Shown here one piece after another: positions 1-5,048 of a stretch of DNA of 6,217 nt. Origin of the DNA: 4572-123 sp964418755 (GTDB lineage: Bacteria > Desulfobacterota > Desulfobacteria > Desulfobacterales > 4572-123); the NCBI GenBank assembly GCA_964418755.1, contig CAYQNS010000214.1, positions 1-6,217 of the forward strand, in the 5' to 3' direction. The position numbers were made by a program, and so were the translations under genes. How positions within the stretch are numbered: position 1 is the first letter of the stretch; each line of letters starts with the position of its first letter. The notes under the pieces are model-generated. The model did not search any database. It was not told where the DNA came from and saw only the letters and a list, made by a program, of their open reading frames with translations.

Positions 1-51
1 TGTATCTTTTGAATGTTTTGCGGCATAATGCCCGGCATCTTCATGGGTCAT
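1..51 (-). CDS. N-terminus of an unidentified protein, cut by the window edge
   Basis: An ATG at 51-49 opens a frame that stays open for 17 codons to the window edge and reads MTHEDAGHYAAKHSKDT. An AAGGA Shine-Dalgarno lies at 63-59, seven bases before the ATG, which is the main reason to call a gene in so short a stretch. The peptide is hydrophilic with no signal peptide, so a cytoplasmic protein is likely. I do not recognise the family with confidence. It follows the lipoprotein gene by 110 bp on the same strand and may have its own weak promoter, so it need not belong to the lipid-transport operon. Confidence 0.6.
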   Translation of the reverse strand, partial: MTHEDAGHYAAKHSKDT

Positions 52-84
52 TGGTCTTTCCTTTCGAATTTGACTGTTGAAATT

Positions 85-113
85 ATTCTATCGATTTTTT
101 TATAAAAAGACAG
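85..113 (-). promoter_or_regulatory. Possible sigma70-type promoter for the gene at the left edge
   Basis: Read on the minus strand, CTGTCT (113-108, 3 of 6 to TTGACA) is followed after 17 bases by TAGAAT (90-85, 5 of 6 to TATAAT). The spacer is A/T-rich. The only downstream start is the ATG at 51. The -35 is poor and the region is AT-rich, so a chance match is quite possible. Confidence 0.25.
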
Positions 114-161
114 AGTTGAGCGACACCACAAGTTTTCAATGCTCACTATTCATTTTTCCTC

Positions 162-791
162 TTATAGCTCTTTTTCCAGGTGTTTGTAAATATCCTGTAT
201 GATCAAATTCGATATTTTAGACATGGCCCGACTCATGGCATCGGCAAGGGCAAGGGGAGATTTTTTGCTGCATGTTTCCGAGGCATGATATCGTTTTTGC
301 ATCAGGATGCTTTTACTGATATCCGGCTCATTTTTATTGATCAATGTGATATCAACGGTCAGGATCGCCTGACGGGAATTTTTTTCGTCCTTTTCATAGA
401 ACTCGTCAACCACGCCTTGCAGAACATGGGAATAGGAAGATGGAATACCCTGCATAAATATAGCATTGCATAGGCCGGCCGCCTGGAAATCGCGGATCAG
501 AAACGAGGTGACCATATCACCGGGATTGGAGCGCCATTTGTGGTAGTTGTAGGCATTTCTAATAAATTTATTTTCACTGTAGATAATATTTGTGGAGTTA
601 TACAAAGGTGTCACCTGAAACCGTTCCATGCGAAGTATGCAGGGAAGTTTTTCCGGCAGGTTTATATCCGGTGATTCATATTCCAGAATATAATAATCGA
701 TCCTGGGCTGCGGGGTCTTCATTGTCAGGCATCCGCAGGGCATAATGCCCGCAAGAAAAATAATGATAAAAATTTTTACAGGGCTCCTCAT
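162..791 (-). CDS. ABC-type transport auxiliary lipoprotein (PqiC/YmbA-like)
   Basis: A 209-aa predicted outer-membrane lipoprotein, the last gene of the lipid-transport operon. Residues 1-20 form a signal peptide: a basic N-terminus (R2, K6), then the hydrophobic stretch IFIIIFLAGIM. Cleavage is predicted before Cys21. The lipobox is imperfect, PCGC with proline at -3, but Gly at -1 fits lipoprotein processing. The body matches the ABC_trans_aux pattern: YYILEY near residue 33, a strand such as ILRMERFQVTPLYNS (52-66), then YHKWRSNPGDM (83-93), the position of the family's usual H-x-W...PG signature. Relatives such as PqiC sit in the outer membrane and pair with MCE-protein transporters; here that role would complement the MlaD-like protein encoded upstream. 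Start chosen for GGAG seven bases before the ATG. It lies 158 bp after the mlaD stop, looser spacing than the rest of the operon. Confidence 0.85.
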   Translation of the reverse strand: MRSPVKIFIIIFLAGIMPCGCLTMKTPQPRIDYYILEYESPDINLPEKLPCILRMERFQVTPLYNSTNIIYSENKFIRNAYNYHKWRSNPGDMVTSFLIRDFQAAGLCNAIFMQGIPSSYSHVLQGVVDEFYEKDEKNSRQAILTVDITLINKNEPDISKSILMQKRYHASETCSKKSPLALADAMSRAMSKISNLIIQDIYKHLEKEL

Positions 792-821
792 CGGCCGGCT
801 CCATGTTTACAGATCAAAGGG

Positions 822-868
822 TGATGAATTCGTAAAAAGTGAGTTTTTGCCTTTTTACGAAACCGTCA
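822..868. repeat. Palindromic interspersed-type repeat, 11-bp perfect arms
   Basis: TTCGTAAAAAG (829-839) and its exact reverse complement CTTTTTACGAA (851-861) flank an 11-base loop. With mismatches the arms extend to 18 bases each (822-839 and 851-868), 15 of 18 matching. It sits in the 158-bp gap between mlaD and the lipoprotein gene. From memory, related CTTTTTACGA palindromes are common between genes of sulfate-reducing Desulfobacterota; I cannot verify that here. There is no uridine tract placed as for a normal intrinsic terminator, so an interspersed palindrome (REP-like or miniature element) is preferred. Confidence 0.7.
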
Positions 869-893
869 AGGTTACGGGTTTAACTTATCGCGG

Positions 894-910
894 GGTGGGC
901 TGCGCCCACC
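894..910 (-). other. GC-rich hairpin in the mlaD-lipoprotein gap
   Basis: GGTGGGC and GCCCACC form a perfect 7-bp stem around a 3-base loop, starting 40 bases after the mlaD stop. It is very GC-rich but no T-run follows on either strand, so a classic Rho-independent terminator is not supported. It could stabilise the 3' end of the mlaE-F-D message or slow polymerase before the lipoprotein gene. It lies 25 bases from the palindrome at 822-868 and may be part of the same insertion. Confidence 0.55.
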
Positions 911-949
911 AATAGACAGAATTCTTTTCTTACTATCATCACCGTCGAA

Positions 950-1963
950 TTATGGTTTTTCCTTGCCGGAACCTTCAATAGCGCGCGGCAGGGGCGGTTG
1001 TCCGAAAATCAGTTGGGAAGGCTGATCTGCCAGGACATTGATCAGGCGGTTCAGGTTTCCTGCGGCGTCTTCAATGTTATACAGCGTTACCAGCAGATGA
1101 TGCTGGAGAGTAGAAACCGTCGTGTCGGTATTGTCGATGAGGCCTGAGCCCTTTTCCAGAAGAGCGGTTGCCCCCTGCAGGGTTTGATTGAGCTTTGTAA
1201 GGGCGTCATTCAGCTCATTTTTATTTTTCCGGATGACATCATCAATACTGTTGAAAGTGCTATTGATCCGTTTAACTGTTTTTTGGCTGTCCAGCACCAG
1301 TGCATGAATCGAACCGCCTGTTTTTTTTGTATCCAGTACAAATGCCTCCACCGATTCGGCTGTTTTCCCTATCTTCTGCAGGGCCTCACTGATATCCGCC
1401 GATAACTTGTCGATGCGGGCTGTCTGGGCTGTTTTGTTCAGAATATCGATGGTTGTTTTGAGACGGTGCGAGATCCCCTCGACATCCAGGGCCTTAATTT
1501 GAGAAAAAACAGCATCAAGACCCTGGAGCAACTGTTTGATTTCAGACGGTCTGGTTTTGATAACGGTATATGGCGGTGAAAAGTCAAGGGCCGGAGACAA
1601 GTCCGGAGTATCCGGGTTTTTACGCTCCAGTTCGATAAACATGATGCCGGTAATGCCCACGGATTTGAGCTGAGCCACAATATCTTCAACAGGTTCCAGC
1701 TTATCTTCGATTTTCAACCGGGTTTCGATAAGATTTGTGTCCGGAGCCACCTGTATTTTTTCCACGCGGCCAATGGTAACGCCCCTGTACTTCACCGGGG
1801 AATCTTTGCCCAGCCCCTGCACGGACTCATCAAAATAAGCAACGTATTGGAGTCCTTTCTCAAAATAGCTGGACATGCCCAGCCACATAATTCCCACAAT
1901 GGCAATGATGAACCCGACGGCAACAAATATCCCCACGGTCAGGGCGGTTTTAGCGGATGCCAT
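950..1963 (-). CDS. mlaD: MCE-domain lipid-transport protein, MlaD-like
   Basis: A 337-aa substrate-binding component of an MlaFED-type ABC transporter. A single N-terminal membrane helix (about residues 8-29) anchors it in the inner membrane. It is followed by one MCE domain (about 37-115) with the family's VKYRGVTIGRVEKI core (57-70) and the SVGITGIMFIEL strand (101-112). Residues 140-310 are mostly helical, rich in L, K, D and T with heptad-like spacing, and likely extend into the periplasm. The C-terminus carries DQPSQLIFGQPP, typical of single-MCE proteins. In the family these proteins form a hexameric ring that binds lipid and passes it between ABC core and outer-membrane partner. At 337 aa it is much longer than E. 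coli MlaD (about 180 aa), the difference lying in the helical tail. Its ATG overlaps the end of the ATPase gene by 14 bases, implying coupled translation. Confidence 0.92.
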   Translation of the reverse strand: MASAKTALTVGIFVAVGFIIAIVGIMWLGMSSYFEKGLQYVAYFDESVQGLGKDSPVKYRGVTIGRVEKIQVAPDTNLIETRLKIEDKLEPVEDIVAQLKSVGITGIMFIELERKNPDTPDLSPALDFSPPYTVIKTRPSEIKQLLQGLDAVFSQIKALDVEGISHRLKTTIDILNKTAQTARIDKLSADISEALQKIGKTAESVEAFVLDTKKTGGSIHALVLDSQKTVKRINSTFNSIDDVIRKNKNELNDALTKLNQTLQGATALLEKGSGLIDNTDTTVSTLQHHLLVTLYNIEDAAGNLNRLINVLADQPSQLIFGQPPLPRAIEGSGKEKP

Positions 1964-2744
1964 GGGCGCCTTTCTCCTGCATCACCCGGCCGGGTCTGGG
2001 CCGGCGGTTGAAGAACCGACTGACCAGTGGATTTTTGCTATGGGTTTTAAGTGATGATGGGGCTCCATCGGCAATGATTCCCCGGGTGTTTTTGTCAAGC
2101 ATGATCACCCTCTTTGCAATGTTGAAGATGCTGTCCAGTTCATGGGTTACAATCACTATGGTTGTACCAGTAGTGCGGTTGATATGCAAGATCAGTTCAT
2201 CGATATCGGCCGATGTCACCGGATCAAGCCCGGCCGAAGGTTCGTCCAGGAAAAGAATTTTAGGCGTAAGGGCCAGGGCCCTTGCAAGGCCGGCCCTTTT
2301 TTTCATTCCGCCGCTGATCTCCGATGGCAGATGGTTTTCATAACCGGCAAGGTCAACCATGGACAGCTTCATTTTGACCAGATCACATATGGCATCCTTG
2401 GGCAGGTGTGAATACTCCACTATGGGAAGGGCCACGTTTTCTCCGATGGTCATGGAACCGATCAGGGCACTGCCTTGAAAAAGTACCCCCATTTTTTTTA
2501 GAATATTTCCGAATTTTGATTCCGGACAGGTTGTGATATTTTCGCCGTCAATCAGAATTTTACCTGAAAACGCTATTTCAAGGCCGATCATATGCCGAAG
2601 CAGGGTGCTTTTACCGCATCCGCTGCCGCCCAGGATGCCGAGAATTTCGCCTTTGAATACATCAAAGCTTATATTATCGAGAACAATATCATCATTATAT
2701 CCCGCGCGAAGATTTTTTACCTGAATCATGGCCGATTTGTTCAT
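1950..2744 (-). CDS. mlaF: ABC transporter ATP-binding protein, MlaF-like
   Basis: A 264-aa cytoplasmic ATPase powering the lipid transporter. All nucleotide-binding motifs are intact: Walker A GGSGCGKST (39-47), Q-loop Gln90 in VLFQGSAL, signature SGGMKKR (144-150), Walker B ILFLDE with catalytic Glu168, D-loop AGLDP, and switch His201 in VTHELD. The SGGMKKRAGLARALA form of the signature is typical of the MlaF branch and not of sugar or amino-acid importers. The basic tail (FFNRRPRPGR, 244-253) is as expected for MlaF-like proteins, but its role is not evident. The stop of the permease gene lies 10 bases before this ATG and carries the Shine-Dalgarno; its own end overlaps mlaD by 14 bases. 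Met6 is an alternative start, but it has no ribosome binding site. Confidence 0.93.
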   Translation of the reverse strand: MNKSAMIQVKNLRAGYNDDIVLDNISFDVFKGEILGILGGSGCGKSTLLRHMIGLEIAFSGKILIDGENITTCPESKFGNILKKMGVLFQGSALIGSMTIGENVALPIVEYSHLPKDAICDLVKMKLSMVDLAGYENHLPSEISGGMKKRAGLARALALTPKILFLDEPSAGLDPVTSADIDELILHINRTTGTTIVIVTHELDSIFNIAKRVIMLDKNTRGIIADGAPSSLKTHSKNPLVSRFFNRRPRPGRVMQEKGAHGIR

Positions 2745-2752
2745 AATTGACA

Positions 2753-2762
2753 GATCACCCCC
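2753..2762 (-). promoter_or_regulatory. Extended Shine-Dalgarno overlapping the mlaE stop codon
   Basis: The minus-strand sequence GGGGGTGATC matches 9 of 10 bases of the extended anti-16S complement GGAGGTGATC and ends eight bases before the mlaF ATG. The TGA inside it is the mlaE stop codon. A ribosome ending mlaE therefore stops on the mlaF binding site, an arrangement that favours translational coupling and matched permease and ATPase output. Confidence 0.7.
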
Positions 2763-3900
2763 AGTAACTTCGGATAACAGCGAAAATTGAGTCGAACAGA
2801 ATAATCAGAAAAATACTGGTGACAACCGCTGATGTGGCGGCATTGCCAACCGCAGCAGCACCGCCGCGGGCCTGAAATCCCCGCAGGCAGCCCACCCATG
2901 CAATCAGAACGGCAAATATCATGCTTTTCATTATTCCCCATACCACTTCAAAAACCGTCAGCGTATCGATGGTCTGGGCCATATAGGACCCCGGGGTCAG
3001 GTCCAGCATCAGTACTCCGATGGTAAGGCCCCCGGCAATTGCAAAAAGATTGGAAAAAACAGTCAGCAGGGGCAGGGTGACCACAAGCGCCAGCATTCTT
3101 GGAACCGCAAGAAAAACCGTCGGGTTAAATCCCATGGTAAACAGGGCATCGATCTCTTCGGAGATTCGCATGGTGCCGATTTCGGCTGCAAAGGCCGAAC
3201 CGGACCGGCCGGCGACAACAATGGCCGTCATGATGGGCCCCAGTTCAGATACCATGGCCATGGCCACCAGCGAGGCCACATATACATTTGCTCCGAACTG
3301 GGCAAGCTGCAGGGAAGACATGAAAGCCATGATCAATCCCAGCAGAAAACTGATCAGAGCCACGATGGGCAGCGCGTTCACACCGGTTTTGGCCATATGG
3401 ACGATGGTATCATTTATCCGCAGTGCCCGTGGATGGGCCAGAACATGCACCAGGGAAAGAACCAGGGACCCGATAAAAGAGATCATGAATCTAAGATTGT
3501 ATGCCTGCGCTATGGAATCTTCTCCCAGCCTTACCAGTAGTCCACCGGATTTTTTTTTTGAGGTTTGAGAACATTTTACATGCGTGTCAAAATGAACCAG
3601 CGCCAGAATCCGGCCCGACCTTTCACTCATATTGATCATTTTGAAGAGCCGGCTCTTGTTTTCCATTTTATGCTTGATCTCAAATAAAACCAGGGCGCCG
3701 TATTCATCCAGTTGCGACACCTCTGAAAGATCCAGTGTCAGGGAAAGCGGGGAGGAGGCATCAATGAACCGCAACAGTTGTTTCAGGATATGGGCTGCAT
3801 TGTCAATGTTCAGGCTTTTATGCAGGCGGACCATGGTTTCATCGGGCTGTTTGCTGGAAATACTGAAGAATTCGGAATCAAATTTTCCGGTTGGTTGCAT
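2755..3900 (-). CDS. mlaE: MlaE-family lipid ABC transporter permease with fused STAS domain
   Basis: A 381-aa two-domain protein. Residues about 21-105 form a STAS domain (strand LSLTLDLSEV at 52-61, then QLDEYGALVLFEI at 63-75), equivalent to the separate MlaB protein of E. coli. A Lys/Ser linker (about 110-120) leads to the MlaE permease domain (about 145-378). That domain has several membrane segments and the hallmark stretch SELGPIMTAIVVAGRSGS (218-235) followed by AAEIGTMRISEEIDAL, which contacts the ATPase. The fusion would tie the STAS regulator to the permease in one chain, a known architecture in this family. The ATG at 3900 was chosen because AGGGA lies six bases upstream. A TTG at 3918 in the same frame sits inside a T-run with no binding site. 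The position where STAS domains usually carry Ser or Thr (D-S/T-x-G) is Glu66 here. Confidence 0.93.
   Translation of the reverse strand: MQPTGKFDSEFFSISSKQPDETMVRLHKSLNIDNAAHILKQLLRFIDASSPLSLTLDLSEVSQLDEYGALVLFEIKHKMENKSRLFKMINMSERSGRILALVHFDTHVKCSQTSKKKSGGLLVRLGEDSIAQAYNLRFMISFIGSLVLSLVHVLAHPRALRINDTIVHMAKTGVNALPIVALISFLLGLIMAFMSSLQLAQFGANVYVASLVAMAMVSELGPIMTAIVVAGRSGSAFAAEIGTMRISEEIDALFTMGFNPTVFLAVPRMLALVVTLPLLTVFSNLFAIAGGLTIGVLMLDLTPGSYMAQTIDTLTVFEVVWGIMKSMIFAVLIAWVGCLRGFQARGGAAAVGNAATSAVVTSIFLIILFDSIFAVIRSYWG
3550..3559 (-). other. A10 homopolymer inside the permease gene
   Basis: Ten consecutive A residues on the coding strand span Ser114 to Lys117, exactly in the linker between STAS and permease domains. 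Gain of one A leads to a stop after about 19 further codons (about 136 aa); loss of one gives a stop after about 5 codons past the run (about 122 aa). Either product would be a free STAS domain. The tract is visible directly; slippage is only a possibility. Confidence 0.6.
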
Positions 3901-3916
3901 GTCTTTCCCTGAATAC

Positions 3917-3946
3917 AAAAAAACACAGTGGTTGAAGCTGTGTTTT
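3917..3946 (-). terminator. Terminator-like hairpin with T7 tract just before mlaE
   Basis: On the minus strand AAAACACAG (3946-3938) pairs perfectly with CTGTGTTTT (3928-3920) around a 9-base loop, and the T-run continues to 3917 (seven T in all). It lies about 40 bases after the stop of the 59-aa gene and 16 bases before the mlaE ATG. It would end transcription from the upstream genes. Because the mlaE Shine-Dalgarno is only 6 bases past the T-run, it may also lie within the mla operon leader. Confidence 0.65.
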
Positions 3947-3986
3947 GAGTTTTTAAATCTGCGGACGAAAGTATCCGAGTTTTCGA

Positions 3987-4166
3987 TCAGGCGGATTGAC
4001 GGCTTTTAACCGATGATATGGTTCCGGCAAGAACGGTGTGGATTCTGTCCAGAACAACGCATTTTGAGATGCATTTTGGAAATTCAGGTCTTTTTTTACA
4101 GTCCCTGCAGGGGCTCTTCACAAGGTAGCCGATTTCAAAGTCGAATCTGTGTTTATATACTGTCAT
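3987..4166 (-). CDS. Small cysteine-rich protein, possible zinc site, unknown function
   Basis: A predicted 59-aa protein, MTVYKHRF... to the TGA at 3989-3987. It has four cysteines, Cys20, Cys23, Cys32 and Cys36, in a CX2CX8CX3C pattern surrounded by lysines and arginines (SPCRDCKKR, PKCISKC). That spacing suggests a small zinc-binding fold, but no family is named with confidence. No signal peptide or membrane segment is visible. The same frame stays open upstream to an ATG at 4265, but those 33 extra residues (hydrophobic MEFVCLLVLVICDL...) are encoded by an A/C-rich repeat and look spurious, so the start at 4166 is preferred. No clear Shine-Dalgarno precedes it, which lowers confidence. 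It lies between the DUF4150 gene and the mla operon; a terminator-like hairpin follows it. It may be a conserved small protein or leftover coding sequence. Confidence 0.5.
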   Translation of the reverse strand: MTVYKHRFDFEIGYLVKSPCRDCKKRPEFPKCISKCVVLDRIHTVLAGTISSVKSRQSA

Positions 4167-4214
4167 TGTTGATATTTTAAAATCTAAGCCGGATAAACCG
4201 GTGCTGTTGAAAAA

Positions 4215-4283
4215 GGCGTACGCCAAATCACAAATTACAAGCACCAAAAGACAAACAAATTCCAATATCTAAATTTCAAATAA
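4215..4283. repeat. A/C-rich heptamer-periodic repeat with flanking palindrome
   Basis: On the plus strand, 4224-4258 divides into five 7-base units starting CAA (for example CAAATCA, CAAATTA). After a 4-base break, three more units (CAATATC, TAAATTT, CAAATAA) run to 4283. A perfect 10-bp palindrome GGCGTACGCC (4215-4224) caps one end. From memory this resembles low-complexity interspersed repeats seen between genes in anaerobic deltaproteobacteria and other environmental genomes, unverified here. It overlaps the spurious upstream extension of the 59-aa gene. Confidence 0.6.
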
Positions 4284-4331
4284 GAGCCAAAGCAAATTAT
4301 TTACTCACACATGCCTGGAGTTGTTTTGTAA

Positions 4332-4379
4332 GGAAACCGGCATGATATTCAATCGGTTTCCGGATGTTCATGAATATCA
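4332..4379 (-). other. Two interlocking inverted repeats at the 3' end of the DUF4150 gene
   Basis: Stem one: GGAAACCG (4332-4339) with CGGTTTCC (4354-4361), 8 bp, 14-base loop. Stem two: TGATATTCA (4343-4351) with TGAATATCA (4371-4379), 9 bp. One arm of stem two lies in the loop of stem one, giving the a-b-a'-b' order of a pseudoknot. The outer arm of stem two contains the TGA stop codon of the DUF4150 gene. No T-run follows. A three-base connector would have to span the 9-bp stem, so alternative hairpins seem likelier than a full pseudoknot. Confidence 0.55.
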
Positions 4380-4793
4380 AGGGGCAACGCGCACCTTGGT
4401 TTGGCTGGGAGCCACCTGGGCACCGGCAGGCATGTTGGCGTTGGCGCCGTTGTGGCCGGTCATGCAGGTGTGATAGACGCAGGACTGGCCCTGAATTTTT
4501 ACTTTTGAACTTCCCTTTTTAAATAAAACTTTGCCCATATTCATACCCGACATAACGCCCTTGTTAACGCCGGCTTCATCGCCTATTGATCTTGAGATTT
4601 CAGATTTTTTGGTAACGACTTCCTTGCCGGCAAATTTTACCTTTTTTGCGGTTTTTTTGGCCTGATTGACCATGCCGGTGTTAGGGTAGGGAGTTGGTAC
4701 CGGCGGTGCGGGAGGTGCCGGTGTAAGGCAGGTGTCCGGCATGGCAAAGCAGTTTCCGCCGCCTTTGGTCGATGCTGGAAATATAGCTGCCAT
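4377..4793 (-). CDS. DUF4150 / PAAR-like T6SS spike-tip protein
   Basis: A 138-aa protein whose whole length is one DUF4150 (PAAR-like) domain. Family hallmarks are NCFAMPDTCLTPAPP (14-28), a Pro-rich run ending PTPYPNTG (33-40), the central KKVKFAGKEVVTKKSEISRS (about 50-69), GDEAGVNKGVMSGMNMGK (71-88) and a late GHNGANAN (113-120). PAAR-type proteins cap the VgrG spike of a T6SS as a sharp cone and can carry effector domains. Here no toxin-like extension follows the fold, so it would act as a structural tip or recruit a separate effector. Cys15, Cys22, Cys105, Cys110, His108 and His114 are candidate metal ligands by analogy with PAAR zinc sites, but this is inference. No signal peptide is present. 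An AAGGA lies nine bases before the ATG. It is 255 bp downstream of tssE, far enough to have its own promoter. Confidence 0.9.
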   Translation of the reverse strand: MAAIFPASTKGGGNCFAMPDTCLTPAPPAPPVPTPYPNTGMVNQAKKTAKKVKFAGKEVVTKKSEISRSIGDEAGVNKGVMSGMNMGKVLFKKGSSKVKIQGQSCVYHTCMTGHNGANANMPAGAQVAPSQTKVRVAP

Positions 4794-4824
4794 ATGGTTT
4801 TTTCCTTATATTGTTGAACTGCAA

Positions 4825-4880
4825 ACTATGTAAAAACGAAAATTTTCATTCAATATAGGTTGGTTAAACAAGAAAAACAA
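4825..4880 (-). promoter_or_regulatory. Candidate promoter region for the DUF4150 gene
   Basis: Two weak sigma70-like pairs overlap on the minus strand: TTGAAT (4853-4848) with CATAGT (4830-4825), 17-base spacing; and TTGTTT (4880-4875) with TATATT (4857-4852), 17-base spacing. The first would start transcription roughly 24 bases before the ATG at 4793. A 10-bp palindrome GAAAATTTTC (4838-4847) lies in its spacer. The region is AT-rich, so chance matches are easy. Confidence 0.25.
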
Positions 4881-4934
4881 GTGTATTCCAGATTTAATCC
4901 AGGTGTGGATCATTTTACGGGTTTCCAAAAAGCT

Positions 4935-4976
4935 GTTCTCCGACCTCTGCCTTTCGATCTCCGCCCTCCGGCCTCT
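4935..4976. repeat. Degenerate 7-bp tandem array, six units
   Basis: On the plus strand six consecutive 7-base units fit the pattern G-N-Y-Y-T-Y-Y, for example GATCTCC (4956-4962) and GCCCTCC (4963-4969). Every unit begins with G and is otherwise mostly pyrimidine, so the minus strand is a purine-rich R-R-A-R-R-N-C array. It lies mid-way in the 255-bp gap between tssE and the DUF4150 gene. From memory, similar purine-rich heptamer arrays are scattered in sulfate reducers; unverified. The rest of this gap shows no gene or clear terminator. Confidence 0.65.
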
Positions 4977-5048
4977 GTGTAGTTGTGGCTCTGGGTTTGA
5001 AAGGGTGTGTTTTAAAAAGCGGGATTAAAGAGAAACCACTCCTTCAAC

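Noticed and set aside
100..161. Possible terminator after the lipoprotein gene
   Set aside because: Only a 5-bp stem with a large loop can be drawn (TGAGC/GCTCA), too weak to call.
1957..2411. Plus-strand open frames opposite mlaF
   Set aside because: They lie fully antisense to a gene with every ABC motif intact and show no domain signal of their own.
3020..3568. 182-codon plus-strand open frame opposite mlaE
   Set aside because: It is antisense to the well-conserved permease core, and its residues follow from the complement of those codons; no family features or binding site.
3901..3918. TTG start for mlaE adding six residues
   Set aside because: The TTG lies in the terminator T-run and has no ribosome binding site, while the ATG at 3900 has AGGGA at good spacing.
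4167..4265. N-terminal extension of the 59-aa protein to an ATG at 4265, giving 92 aa with a hydrophobic start
   Set aside because: The extra 33 codons fall largely in the heptamer-periodic repeat and the GGCGTACGCC palindrome; the hydrophobic look comes from T-rich repeat sequence and no Shine-Dalgarno precedes it.
5000..5048. Possible terminator after tssE
   Set aside because: A T-rich stretch is present but no convincing stem precedes it.
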